Shown here in pieces: positions 26,753-35,426 of a stretch of DNA of 64,000 bases. Made by a program: the position numbers and the translations under genes. The number at the start of each line of letters is the position of its first letter. The first letter of the stretch is position 1. The stretch spans positions 6,696,001 through 6,760,000 of the forward strand of contig OY969418.1 in assembly GCA_963699175.1 (NCBI GenBank). Reading direction: 5' to 3'. The stretch comes from JACPYM01 sp963699175 (GTDB taxonomy: Bacteria > Acidobacteriota > Blastocatellia > RBC074). Under the pieces are notes generated by a model. The model did not search any database. It had not been told where the DNA came from and saw nothing but the letters and a program-made list of their open reading frames with translations.

Positions 26753-27328
26753 ATGAAGACTCAGAAACTCTGGGCGCTGGTTGTCGTGTGTCTGCTGACA
26801 TTCAGCGTGGCAATCCAGGCGCAACAAACAAAGTTCAGTTCTTCAACTGACCCGCAACAGCCGCGTCCCTGGGACAAAGTGAAAGAGATTCCTATCGGCT
26901 CCGTTGCGCCAGACTGGCGGTTGAAAACTGTGGAGGGGGAAACAGTCGCGCTCGCGGAATTGCGCGGCAAGGTTGTAGTGCTGGATTTTTGGGCCAACTG
27001 GTGTGGGCCTTGCCGAAAGCTGGAGCCGCTCTTTGACCAACTGGTGCGTGAGTATCAAAGTCAGCCTGTCAAGTTTTTCACCCTGAGCGTTTGGCCCGAT
27101 CAAGACTTCAACCCGCAGGCTTATCTGAAAGAGCACAAGCTGATGTCCACGTTTCTGCTTGGCGACAACGCAGTGGCCAAGGAATACGGGCTCTGGGGCG
27201 TGCCGACATACTACGTAATAGACCCGGCGGGCAAGGTCTCCTACATCCACGTCCTCTTGTCTGTTGACCGTGAACCTTTGGAGAAACGGTTGCGCGCAGC
27301 TATTGAGCAAGCTTTATCCAAAGAGTAG
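26753..27328 (+). CDS. TlpA-like exported thioredoxin-fold protein
   Basis: AAGGAG is six bases before the ATG at 26753, giving 191 residues with a signal peptide (KTQKLWALVVVCLLTFSVAIQA). The redox domain has VVVLDFWANWCGPCRKLEPLFDQL with the CGPC pair near residue 83, a cis-Pro in WGVPTYYVID and the usual APDWRLKTVEGETVALAELRGK lead-in. A periplasmic thiol-disulfide role (ResA/TlpA-like) is inferred. It lies 38 bases from the next gene in the same direction. Confidence 0.92.
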   Translation: MKTQKLWALVVVCLLTFSVAIQAQQTKFSSSTDPQQPRPWDKVKEIPIGSVAPDWRLKTVEGETVALAELRGKVVVLDFWANWCGPCRKLEPLFDQLVREYQSQPVKFFTLSVWPDQDFNPQAYLKEHKLMSTFLLGDNAVAKEYGLWGVPTYYVIDPAGKVSYIHVLLSVDREPLEKRLRAAIEQALSKE

Positions 27329-27366
27329 ATCATTCAATCATCCTTCCATTTATGAGGTCTCACAAC

Positions 27367-29661
27367 ATGAAGTGTCACAAGTTGTCTTTGAGCGTATTTA
27401 TTTTGATCGGCCTTAGTAGCGCATCACTCGCTTGTCTGTCCGACAAGCTGCCAGCTTGTCGCGGGCTTCCAGTTCGACGAAATCATAGTCAGCGACAAGC
27501 TGGCAGCTTGTCGGACAACGCATTCACTACCGCAACGGCTAACAGGAATTCGCCACAAGAACTAAATCGTAAACGCACCGGTGAGGCGCAAGAATCAACC
27601 CGTGAGTCACAGGAATCAGAACGCTCCCGCAAGCGGGATGAGTGGCAAAGACCGGGCGAAGTGATGGACGCTTTGGGCGTGAAGCCCGCCTCTCGCGTGG
27701 CGGACATCGGCTGCGGCTTCGGTTATTTCACTTTTCGTTTGGCCGCGCGTGTGGGCGCTGAAGGCAAGGTCTATGCGGTAGACCTTGATCGTGAAGCGAT
27801 CAACAAAGTGCAGGAACGCAAGGAGCGCGAAAAGCTTGAGCAGGTCGAACCGATTTTGGGCGAGAGCGCCGACCCGCATCTGCCAAACGAACTCGACGCG
27901 GTCTTGATCGTTGACTCCTATCACGAGTTCCGCGAGTACGACCAGACGCTGCAAGCGGTGTTGCGCGCGTTGAAGCCCGGCGGGCGGTTCGTGATTATTG
28001 ATGGCGAAGGGCCTTCCGGCAGACCCCGCACCGAATACCATAGGTTGCACACGATTCCTGCTGACCTTGTGCGCGAAGAAGTCACTCGCCAGGGCTTTGT
28101 CTTCAAAGAAAGCCGACCAGGGTTCTATGACGCTGAGTATGGCAAGCAGATGTACTTTCTCGTCTTCGAGAAACCGCAACCAAATTCATCACCGAAAACC
28201 ACTGGGCAGTCTCAATCGTCGCCCGTGTTGGTTGCTGACGCAGGCCGCACCATCTCTGCCTCTCGCGGGGGCAGCGCCGAGGCGTTTCAGATCGCCTCGG
28301 CGATTCTGAAGGAAACGCGCCACATCCTCATAGTGCTGCCTGCTTCCTATGCGCAAAGCGCACCAGACCGGCGCTATCCCGTCACAGTCGTCGTTGATGG
28401 TGATTACCTTATGCCGGCGGTAGCGACCGTGAGCGATGAACTCACGCGCAATGGGCAAATTCCCGAATCGGTGATCGTCGGCGTCGAGAATGTTGGTGGG
28501 GCAGACTTCCTAACATCGAACCAGAAGCGCGTCTACGACCTAACGCCGCCCGGCCTCTCGGTGAGTGGCAGCAACCTGAATCAAGGCGGCGACCTTTTTC
28601 TGGACTTTATTGAGAAGGAATTGTTGCCGGCAGTTGACCGCCAGTTTCGCACGGCTGCGCCGCGCACGTTTGTCGGCGTTTCCTCCGGTGGCGTGCTGGC
28701 GACCTATGTGGCGGCCACGCGCTCGACCTATTGCGCCGTCGTTTCCCTGGATGCGCCTATTCATCTCGGCGATAACTGGCTGGCCAAGAAATTGATCGCA
28801 CGAGCGGCTGTAGGAGGAGCGCCGGTGCGCTACGCCTCGCTGGAAGCGAAATTCGGCTGGCCGGAGGAAGCGTGGAAGACGCTGGTGGCCAAAGCGCCCA
28901 CCACGTGGAAACTCTATCGGGAAAAATTCCAGTTGGAAGGGCACGAGACGATGCAGATGCTCGGCGCGTATCTCGGATTGCGTCAGATGTTCAGCGATTA
29001 CTCAAGGTTCTCGCCCCCGCAGTGGCCCACCACGAACATCCTGCCTTACTACGCGCAAGTCGGCGCGTCGCTGGGTGCTACCGTGCTGCCGCCGAAAAGG
29101 GTGCTTCAAGATGTTATTAACGATCTACTCGGAGAAGGGCGCGGCGTGGCCGCTCATAAAGCCTACAATACGCTCGTATCCGGTTACGGCGTGCCCTCAG
29201 ACAGCGGCAAACTGCTCGCCCGCATTGCCGAGGTCGAGCGTCACCCTGAGCCAACCGAAACTGTGGAAGGATTGCTGGCCACTCCATTCCCCACGCCGGA
29301 AGAGGCGCGCGCGTTTATCGGTGAGTGGACTGGCGAGACGTGGATGAATGCCGAGGAGCCACGCCGGGCGCAAATACTACGAATCAAGGTCGTGGATGGA
29401 CGCGTCGTTGGAGAAACCGTACATCCCGCCGCGCCGCCGGAATATCGGGTGCAACGTTGGGAATACCTGCGCCTCACACCGACCGGAATGACCTGGGGTT
29501 TTATGAATGGCATGCGACCACGCGGCGTCATTCTCTTCGAGGGCAAGCTCGAAGGCGACACCCTCGCCGGGAAGTCGCACTTCGGCGGCATTGACTTCAG
29601 AATGCCGGATGGCTCGCCGCCACCATCGCCTGCCTTCTCGTTCAAACGTGTGCGCAAATAA
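27367..29661 (+). CDS. Exported methyltransferase-esterase fusion with internal palindromic insertion
   Basis: The ATG at 27367 follows GAGG by nine bases, giving 764 residues and a signal peptide ending at SLACL. Residues about 24-50 are encoded by a palindromic repeat (27437-27517). Residues about 95-260 form a SAM-dependent methyltransferase (VADIGCGFGYFTF near 111, then AVDLD). Residues about 310-600 form an esterase-D/Fes-like hydrolase with IVLPASY, PVTVVVDGDY and the nucleophile GVSSGG near 437. The last 120 residues, GEWTGETW to the end, look lipocalin-like. A secreted methyltransferase is unusual; either the fusion is real or the signal is a lipoprotein-like anchor. Confidence 0.85.
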   Translation: MKCHKLSLSVFILIGLSSASLACLSDKLPACRGLPVRRNHSQRQAGSLSDNAFTTATANRNSPQELNRKRTGEAQESTRESQESERSRKRDEWQRPGEVMDALGVKPASRVADIGCGFGYFTFRLAARVGAEGKVYAVDLDREAINKVQERKEREKLEQVEPILGESADPHLPNELDAVLIVDSYHEFREYDQTLQAVLRALKPGGRFVIIDGEGPSGRPRTEYHRLHTIPADLVREEVTRQGFVFKESRPGFYDAEYGKQMYFLVFEKPQPNSSPKTTGQSQSSPVLVADAGRTISASRGGSAEAFQIASAILKETRHILIVLPASYAQSAPDRRYPVTVVVDGDYLMPAVATVSDELTRNGQIPESVIVGVENVGGADFLTSNQKRVYDLTPPGLSVSGSNLNQGGDLFLDFIEKELLPAVDRQFRTAAPRTFVGVSSGGVLATYVAATRSTYCAVVSLDAPIHLGDNWLAKKLIARAAVGGAPVRYASLEAKFGWPEEAWKTLVAKAPTTWKLYREKFQLEGHETMQMLGAYLGLRQMFSDYSRFSPPQWPTTNILPYYAQVGASLGATVLPPKRVLQDVINDLLGEGRGVAAHKAYNTLVSGYGVPSDSGKLLARIAEVERHPEPTETVEGLLATPFPTPEEARAFIGEWTGETWMNAEEPRRAQILRIKVVDGRVVGETVHPAAPPEYRVQRWEYLRLTPTGMTWGFMNGMRPRGVILFEGKLEGDTLAGKSHFGGIDFRMPDGSPPPSPAFSFKRVRK
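27437..27517. repeat. 81-base palindromic element inside a coding sequence
   Basis: Arms 27437-27462 and 27492-27517 are perfectly complementary over 26 bp. Each arm contains its own dyad, GACAAGCTG-CCAGCTTGTC. The element is 81 bases (27 codons) and keeps the reading frame open, so it adds residues between the signal peptide and the methyltransferase domain, like a palindromic element inserted in a protein gene. Confidence 0.8.
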
Positions 29662-29863
29662 AAGATACCGGCTTGGAAATTTGAGCAGAGCCTTGCTGGA
29701 GCGCGAGCCACTGCTTTGTCCTTTACCGTAAATGTTGGGCAACTGTGTGGGCAGATGAATGAACTTAATGCCGAATTGAATCGCTGCTAATAGCAGCTTA
29801 AGCCAGGTCGGGTATAAGGCTGTGCAGAGTTAGCAAAAGGTATCTAGACCTGTGAATTCTCTG

Positions 29864-29905
29864 GCGGCGCTTTCATACTAGAGAGATGGAAGCGCCGCTT
29901 TTGTT
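29864..29905 (+). terminator. Rho-independent terminator
   Basis: GCGGCGCTT (29864-29872) pairs with AAGCGCCGC (29890-29898), and the next four base pairs extend the stem to 13 bp with a 9-base loop. TTTTGTTTT follows at once. Confidence 0.8.
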
Positions 29906-30248
29906 TTCGGATAGGAGTTCTGGGGAAGGCGGATGGCTACTTGGATTGGCGTTGAGCACAACATCCCTTGCTATCTGTCACGCAGAATAAACGCCAGTGC
30001 GAAGCCGCCATCGCAAAAACCTTGAAGACAAATCTCCGCGCGTCTTTACCGAAGCTTTACCTGCGTATGATGCCGGTTTAAGACTGTGATGCTAGAGTTT
30101 TACTGCAAAATGAGTGGAATGCTCGGGCTGGGTTGGGCCGACTAAACGGGGGAATAGTCTGAACAATCCAGCCTTTATTTCACTGCACAGCCCACCCCGC
30201 CTGAATCTGGCTTGAGTTTGCTCTACCTCTTGCTGCTGCTGCCAAAAG

Positions 30249-30293
30249 CGAACGCCACGTAGTTTGAAGAAAGCTGCGTGGCGTTCGTGTTTT
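30249..30293 (+). terminator. Rho-independent terminator
   Basis: CGAACGCCACG (30249-30259) and CGTGGCGTTCG (30277-30287) are perfectly complementary, with TGTTTT right after. It lies only 10 bases before the -35 of the next promoter and 588 bases past the last stop codon, so it insulates that promoter or ends a small unannotated RNA. Confidence 0.8.
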
Positions 30294-30302
30294 CAGAGCA
30301 GC

Positions 30303-30332
30303 TTGACGCTGTTTTTGCGTGGCTTCTATAAT
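30303..30332 (+). promoter_or_regulatory. Strong sigma-70-type promoter
   Basis: TTGACG (30303-30308) and TATAAT (30327-30332) are separated by 18 bases. The -10 is a perfect consensus and the -35 differs at one position. A start near 30339 gives a leader of about 70 bases before the MsbA-like gene. Confidence 0.75.
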
Positions 30333-30407
30333 CCGCCTTTTGCTGAGACTAGGCTGATGCGGGCAGAGTGATGCGCAGCCGGTCTCAGCGGGTCGTCCCC
30401 AACACCG

Positions 30408-32246
30408 ATGAAAGAATTCGCCAGACTCCTAGGCTTTCTCAAACCCTATCGCATGATCTTTGCGCTGTCGGTCGTGTTAATGATCGTCACGGGGTTGCTG
30501 GACGGCGCGACCGGCTTGTTGCTGGTACCGATCTTTGACTTGATGACGCCACAGGCGGGCCCTGGCGGTGTTTCAGGCGCGTTGGGTTTTCTTGAACTCA
30601 AACGCTACTTGCCGTCGGGTGGCGCTGAAGCGTGGGGCATGATTGCGTTGATGTTGGTGGGCTTTACCCTGGCCAAAGGCGTGACCGAATACTTTTCGTC
30701 CTATTCGATGAGCTACATCGGACAGAAGGTCATCGCCGATGTGCGTGCAAAGCTCTACGCGCATATCACGCGGCAGGCGGCGAAGTTCTTTGCCAAACAT
30801 CCGACCAACGAGTTGACCGCGCACTTGATGAGCGACGCCGCGCTGGTTGAGCGCGCCGTGTCGGATACGTTGCGCGATCTGTTGCGCGAATCGGTAAGTT
30901 TGGTCGTTTACCTGGTGCTGCTCTTCAAATTCAACTGGCGACTAGCCGGGGCGATTTTGCTGCTGGCACCGCCAGTCGGCTGGTTGACCAACACCTTCAA
31001 TCGTCGCCTGCGCAAGCATGTAACTTCGCGGCAGGAGAGCGGGGCGGAGATGCTAGATGTTGCGCAAGAGGCCATCTCGTCGCAGCGCGTTGTCAAGGCG
31101 TTTGGGATGGAGGCCTACGAGAGCGAGCGTTTTGCTGTGGCGGCGCGGCGGCAGATGAAAGACCAGTTGCGGGCGATGCGCATCTATTTCCTCTCGCCGA
31201 TTGTGCTGGAAACGGTCGGCATCGTGGCGGTCGCTTTTCTTCTCAACTACGCGCAAAGCAGTATTCGTGACCATCACATGACGCTGGGCGAGTTTGTCGG
31301 CTTCTTGTTTTTCATGTTCAAGAGCTACGACCCGCTGCGCCGCTTGAGCCGCTTGCAGCACGATTTACAGCAAGGGCTGGCTTCTGCCGCGCGCATCTTC
31401 AAGCTGCTGGATGAACAGATGGAGATGCGCGACCAGCCGAATGCGGTTGAGCTGAAACAGTTCACCCGCGAGATCGAATTTCGCCAGGTCAGCTTCAGTT
31501 ACGGCGCAGGCTTTGATATTCCGGTGCTCGAAGACGTTTCGTTCACGGTGCGAGCGGGCGAGATGGTCGCTGTAGTCGGTCACAGCGGCGCAGGCAAGAG
31601 CACACTGACCAATCTGATTCCGCGTTTTTATGACGCGACCGCCGGACAGGTGCTGATTGACGGCGTAGATGTGCGCGACCTGCAACTCGTTTCGTTGCGC
31701 CGCCAGATCGCACTGGTCACGCAGGAAGTCCACTTGTTTAACGATACGGTGCGCGCCAATATCGCTTATGGCGCTGGCGGGCAAACGGGTGATAGTGCGG
31801 CGCTGCAACAAGCCGCACGCGCGGCACTGGCGGATGAATTCATCGCCAAGCTACCGCAAGGTTATGATACTGTGGTCGGCGAACGCGGCTTGATCTTGTC
31901 TGGCGGACAGCGGCAACGCCTCGCCATCGCGCGCGCCCTGTTGAAAGACGCGCCGATTCTGATTTTGGACGAAGCGACCAGCGCGCTCGATACCGAAAGC
32001 GAGCGTTTGGTGCAGAGCGCGCTCAACAACTTGATGCAGGGGCGCACGACGATTGTGATTGCGCACCGGCTTTCGACTGTGCGCCGCGCCGACCGCATCA
32101 TCGTGATGGACGCCGGGCGCATCGCCGAGTCAGGCACGCACGAAGAGTTGCTGGCGCGCGGCGGCATTTACCGGCGCTTATACGAATTGCAATTTGCTGA
32201 AGAAGAGGGTGAAGGCATGCGGGTTCCAGAAGGTGTGATAGCCTAG
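30408..32246 (+). CDS. MsbA-like ABC exporter (fused permease-ATPase)
   Basis: The 612-residue half-transporter has six membrane segments in residues 15-320 and an ATPase domain with Walker A GHSGAGKST near 392, LSGGQRQRLAIARA near 498, and Walker B ILILDEATSALD near 520. It fits the lipid A/lipid flippase (MsbA) subfamily by arrangement (VGERGLILSGGQ, DGVDVRDL) and position before housekeeping genes, but lipid specificity cannot be read directly. Its stop codon TAG lies within a palindromic repeat. Confidence 0.9.
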   Translation: MKEFARLLGFLKPYRMIFALSVVLMIVTGLLDGATGLLLVPIFDLMTPQAGPGGVSGALGFLELKRYLPSGGAEAWGMIALMLVGFTLAKGVTEYFSSYSMSYIGQKVIADVRAKLYAHITRQAAKFFAKHPTNELTAHLMSDAALVERAVSDTLRDLLRESVSLVVYLVLLFKFNWRLAGAILLLAPPVGWLTNTFNRRLRKHVTSRQESGAEMLDVAQEAISSQRVVKAFGMEAYESERFAVAARRQMKDQLRAMRIYFLSPIVLETVGIVAVAFLLNYAQSSIRDHHMTLGEFVGFLFFMFKSYDPLRRLSRLQHDLQQGLASAARIFKLLDEQMEMRDQPNAVELKQFTREIEFRQVSFSYGAGFDIPVLEDVSFTVRAGEMVAVVGHSGAGKSTLTNLIPRFYDATAGQVLIDGVDVRDLQLVSLRRQIALVTQEVHLFNDTVRANIAYGAGGQTGDSAALQQAARAALADEFIAKLPQGYDTVVGERGLILSGGQRQRLAIARALLKDAPILILDEATSALDTESERLVQSALNNLMQGRTTIVIAHRLSTVRRADRIIVMDAGRIAESGTHEELLARGGIYRRLYELQFAEEEGEGMRVPEGVIA

Positions 32247-32306
32247 CTCCGTAGGAGCGGCATGTTTATAGAAACGGGCGCGTCAGTTTGCCAAGCTACG
32301 GAGCTA
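32244..32306. repeat. Palindromic element overlapping a stop codon
   Basis: TAGCTCCGTAG (32244-32254) and CTACGGAGCTA (32296-32306) are perfect complements. The left arm begins with the TAG stop codon of the ABC exporter gene and continues GGAGCGGCATGTTTATAGAAA, the same design as the element at 26596-26703. Confidence 0.8.
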
Positions 32307-32362
32307 AAAGCTGAAGACCGAAATTACCAACACCCTCTCGGCAATCAACTCCTGAGGTAACG

Positions 32363-33235
32363 ATGCTCAAAAGCATGACAGGCTACGGCAAAGGAACGGC
32401 GACGGGCGAGAATTTCACCGTGACGGTGGATGTGCGTTCGGTCAACAACCGCAACCTGGATATTCACTGGCGCGCGCCGCAAGACCTGGCGCCGCTCGAA
32501 ATCCAGTTGAAAAAGCAGGTGCAGGCGGCAGTCTCGCGCGGGCGCGTGGACGTGAACATCAGCTTTCAACAGACGGGCGACACCACTTACGAACTCAATC
32601 GCCCGTTGATTCGCGGCTATCTGGAAGCTTTGCGAACGATGCGCGAAGAATTCGGGCTGGCAGGTGAAACCGATGTGGCGACGCTGGCCCGCTTGCCTAA
32701 CGTGTTGCTGGCGCCAACTACAAATACGTTGAGTGAAGCGGCGCTGCAAGGCATCGAAGCAGCCGTCACGCAAGCCTTGACGGCGCTCGTCGCAATGCGC
32801 GCGGTCGAAGGCTACGAGTTGCAGAAGGAGTTGATTGCCCGCGTTGACCGCATCGAAAAGCATCTGACCGTGATCGAAGCCAACGCGGGAACCATCGCCG
32901 ACTTTTATCGCGAGAAGCTGCAAAAGCGCATCAGCGAAGTGCTCGACAAAGCCGTGATTGATGAAACACGGCTGGCGCAGGAAGTGGCCTATCTCTCCGA
33001 ACGCTGCGACATCAGCGAAGAGATCGCGCGCTTGAAGAGCCACCTGGCGCAACTGCGCGAACTGCTCAACAGCGACGGCGAGATCGGCAAGAAGCTCGAT
33101 TTTCTTTTGCAAGAGACCAACCGCGAGGCCAACACGATTCTGTCGAAGGCTTCCGAGTTGGAAATCTGTGACGCGGCTATCGAGATCAAGACCGAAGTTG
33201 AGAAATTGCGCGAGCAAGCGAACAACGTCGAATAA
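32363..33235 (+). CDS. yicC: YicC family endoribonuclease-like protein
   Basis: The 290-residue product spans the YicC/YloC family: LKSMTGYGKGTA at the N-terminus, SVNNRNLDIHWRAP, and the C-terminal DUF1732 block ETRLAQEVAYLSERCDISEEIARLKSHL and KKLDFLLQETNREANTILSKA. E. coli YicC acts in RNA turnover. Its stop overlaps the start of gmk (TAATG), a pairing seen in many bacteria. Confidence 0.95.
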   Translation: MLKSMTGYGKGTATGENFTVTVDVRSVNNRNLDIHWRAPQDLAPLEIQLKKQVQAAVSRGRVDVNISFQQTGDTTYELNRPLIRGYLEALRTMREEFGLAGETDVATLARLPNVLLAPTTNTLSEAALQGIEAAVTQALTALVAMRAVEGYELQKELIARVDRIEKHLTVIEANAGTIADFYREKLQKRISEVLDKAVIDETRLAQEVAYLSERCDISEEIARLKSHLAQLRELLNSDGEIGKKLDFLLQETNREANTILSKASELEICDAAIEIKTEVEKLREQANNVE

Positions 33236-33864
33236 TGGCAGGCAACCTGATCATTGTTTCCGCCCCTTCTGGCGCGGGCAAAACGACGCTAGTGCAGGAA
33301 GTGCTCAGTCGCGTGCCGGGCATTAAGCCGTCGGTCTCCTACACGTCGCGTGTCGCGCGTGCAGGCGAGGTGAACGGTGTGCATTATCACTTCGTCTCGC
33401 GCGAAGAGTTTGCCGCGCTGATCGAGCGCGGCGAGTTTTTGGAATGGGCCGAAGTGCACGGCAATCTTTACGGCACGTCGCGCCGCTATGTTGAAGCGCT
33501 GCTGGCCGAGGGCAGTGATGTTATTCTGACCATTGATGTACAGGGCGCTGTTCAGACGCGCCAGTTCTTTCCGGCTGCCGTCAGCGTTTTCATCCTGCCG
33601 CCGTCATTCCAGGCATTATTTGCGCGGCTGGACGAACGTGGCAGTAATGACGCCAAAGATTTGCAAGTGCGTTTGCAGAATGCGCTGGCTGAACTCGCGC
33701 ATTACCAGAGCTATGATTACATCGTGATTAACGACAAACTGGTGCAAGCGGTGGACGAACTCGCGGCGATCATCCTCGCCGAACGTTGCCGCCGCGCGCG
33801 CCGCACTGCCGAGGTCGAAGGCATTTATCAGACCTTTCGTGTAATTAGTCCTCCGGCAGGCTAA
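33235..33864 (+). CDS. gmk: Guanylate kinase
   Basis: Converts GMP to GDP with ATP. The 209-residue protein has the P-loop SAPSGAGKTTLVQEV, the GMP-binding PSVSYTSRVARAGEVNGVHYHFVS and FLEWAEVHGNLYGTS, and a lid region ending DDYIVIND-like (here SYDYIVINDKL). The usual S/T-R in the GMP loop is present. It is coupled to yicC by a one-base overlap. Confidence 0.96.
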   Translation: MAGNLIIVSAPSGAGKTTLVQEVLSRVPGIKPSVSYTSRVARAGEVNGVHYHFVSREEFAALIERGEFLEWAEVHGNLYGTSRRYVEALLAEGSDVILTIDVQGAVQTRQFFPAAVSVFILPPSFQALFARLDERGSNDAKDLQVRLQNALAELAHYQSYDYIVINDKLVQAVDELAAIILAERCRRARRTAEVEGIYQTFRVISPPAG

Positions 33865-33902
33865 ACAAAAAAATACTGATCTGAGGAGATTGAATCCAAA
33901 CT

Positions 33903-34118
33903 ATGAATGAGAACCAGGAGCATAACGACGAAATGACCTTACCGGACATTGACAGCAAATACCGCAAAATCTTGATTGCGGCCAAGCGTAGTAAACAACT
34001 GCAAAAAGGCGCGCGCCCGCGCGTCACTCTGACCAACGCCAAGCCGACGCGCGTGGCCTTGGAAGAGTTGGAGCGGGGCTTGGTTGATTTTGAATTAACC
34101 GAGAAGGCAGAACGCTAA
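33903..34118 (+). CDS. rpoZ: RNA polymerase omega subunit
   Basis: The 71-residue protein follows gmk by 38 bases, the conserved gmk-rpoZ order. It has DSKYRKILIAAKRSKQLQKGARPRV and the RVALEELERGLVDFEL helix. The usual MARVTVED start is replaced by an acidic leader (NENQEHNDEMTLPDID), as seen in divergent omegas. Assigned by motif and context. Confidence 0.85.
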   Translation: MNENQEHNDEMTLPDIDSKYRKILIAAKRSKQLQKGARPRVTLTNAKPTRVALEELERGLVDFELTEKAER

Positions 34119-34144
34119 GCTGGGAGCGCGGGAGTGGGGGAGCA

Positions 34145-34180
34145 GGGGAGCGGGAGAGAAGTGATTTTCTCCCGCTCCCC
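34145..34180. terminator. Hairpin between rpoZ and coaBC
   Basis: GGGGAGCGGGAG (34145-34156) and CTCCCGCTCCCC (34169-34180) are perfect complements and extend inward to about 16 bp. There is no long T-tract after it, so it may attenuate rather than stop transcription into coaBC. Confidence 0.5.
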
Positions 34181-34211
34181 GCTCCCTTACTCTTAACTCA
34201 AAGGGCGAAGT

Positions 34212-35426
34212 ATGAAAGTCCTGCTCGGCGTCACTGGCTGCATCGGCGCTTACAAGGCCGCAGAGATTTTACGCGGCTTACAGAAAGCGCGCGTTGAGGT
34301 GCGTGTGATGATGACTCGGCACGCAACCGAGTTCATCACGCCGCTGACCTTTGAAGCTTTGTCCGGCCAACCGGTGATCGTCGAGATGTACGACCGGCCC
34401 AATTACTCGCAGATCGAACACATCACCTGGGCGCGTTGGGCTGATTTAGTCTTGATTGCGCCAGCCACGGCCAACAGCATTGCCAAGTTCGCGCACGGCC
34501 TCGCCGACGATTTTCTTTCCACCGTCTACTTGTCCAACACCAACCCAGTAATGGTCGCGCCTGCGATGAATGTCGAGATGTGGCAACACGTGGCGACGCA
34601 AGCCAACCTAGCGCTACTCAAACAACGTGGCGTCGAGATCATCGAACCTGGTGTGGGTTATCAAGCTTGTGGCGAAATTGGCGCCGGGCGATTGGCCGAG
34701 CCGGAAGAGATTGTCGCGCGCGTGCTGGCCTTCTTCAATCCGCAATCCGCAGATTTATCCGGCGAACACCTCCTCCTCACCGCTGGCCCGACCGTTGAAG
34801 ACTTAGACCCGGTGCGCTTCATCAGCAATCGCTCGTCGGGCAAAATGGGCTATGCGCTGGCCGAAGCCGCACACGCACGTGGCGCGCGCGTGACGCTGAT
34901 TTCTGGGCCGACACGCTTGTTGCCGCCAGCCGGTGTCGAGACAGTCAATGTGCGTTCGACCCGCGAGATGTATGATGCCGTATTGAGCCGGTTGAATGAC
35001 GTGACAGTGTTCATCGGCTGCGCTGCTGTCGCCGATTTCCGCCCGGCGCAAAAGGCCGAAAACAAAATCAAAAAGCTGGGCCGCACGCGCATCACACTCG
35101 AACTCGAAACGACCGAAGACATCATTGCAGCCGTTGGGGGCGCAGTGAGCCAGCGCACGAAGACAGATAGCAGCGGATGTTTAGTGATTGGCTTTGCCGC
35201 CGAATCACAGGAACTGCTCGATTACGCTGAGCGCAAGCTGCACGAGAAGGGCATGGATTTGATCGTCGCCAACGACATCACGCGCCAGGATGCCGGGTTT
35301 GATGTCGAGACCAACGCCGCCACGATACTGCGGCGTGACGGTTCACGCACAGAGTTGCCGTTACAAAGCAAACGTGAATTGGCCGAGCGCGTGCTAGATG
35401 AAATCTTGCGTTTGCGTAGGCCCTGA
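34212..35426 (+). CDS. coaBC: CoaBC: phosphopantothenoylcysteine decarboxylase/synthase
   Basis: The bifunctional coenzyme A enzyme has 404 residues. The CoaC flavin half (1-180) shows GCIGAYKAAEILRGL, the ATANSIAKFAHGLADD block, PAMN and the ACGEIGAGRL clamp. The CoaB half (185-400) shows LTAGPTVEDLDPVRFISNRSSGKMGYALA and GFAAES near 335, then the KKGxDLIVAND-like segment (EKGMDLIVANDI). Both active halves look intact. It closes the msbA-yicC-gmk-rpoZ-coaBC block. Confidence 0.96.
   Translation: MKVLLGVTGCIGAYKAAEILRGLQKARVEVRVMMTRHATEFITPLTFEALSGQPVIVEMYDRPNYSQIEHITWARWADLVLIAPATANSIAKFAHGLADDFLSTVYLSNTNPVMVAPAMNVEMWQHVATQANLALLKQRGVEIIEPGVGYQACGEIGAGRLAEPEEIVARVLAFFNPQSADLSGEHLLLTAGPTVEDLDPVRFISNRSSGKMGYALAEAAHARGARVTLISGPTRLLPPAGVETVNVRSTREMYDAVLSRLNDVTVFIGCAAVADFRPAQKAENKIKKLGRTRITLELETTEDIIAAVGGAVSQRTKTDSSGCLVIGFAAESQELLDYAERKLHEKGMDLIVANDITRQDAGFDVETNAATILRRDGSRTELPLQSKRELAERVLDEILRLRRP

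Larger units (their letters stand above)
29662..30302. other. Gene-free region with two terminators
   Basis: The 746 bases between the fusion gene and the MsbA-like gene show no coding region. They contain two strong hairpin-plus-T terminators (29864-29902 and 30249-30293), of which only the first can plausibly belong to the upstream gene, 200 bases past its stop. A short RNA ending at one of them is possible. No tmRNA, RNase P, SRP or 6S signature was recognised by eye. Confidence 0.5.

Noticed and set aside
29662..30407. tmRNA, RNase P, SRP or 6S RNA
   Set aside because: None of the usual conserved motifs (tag codons, GAGGAAAGTC, SRP GGAAG loop) could be seen.
32345..33217. A 290-codon open frame on the minus strand
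   Set aside because: It lies exactly opposite the yicC gene, which has clear family motifs and a coupled start to gmk; the minus frame has no family features.
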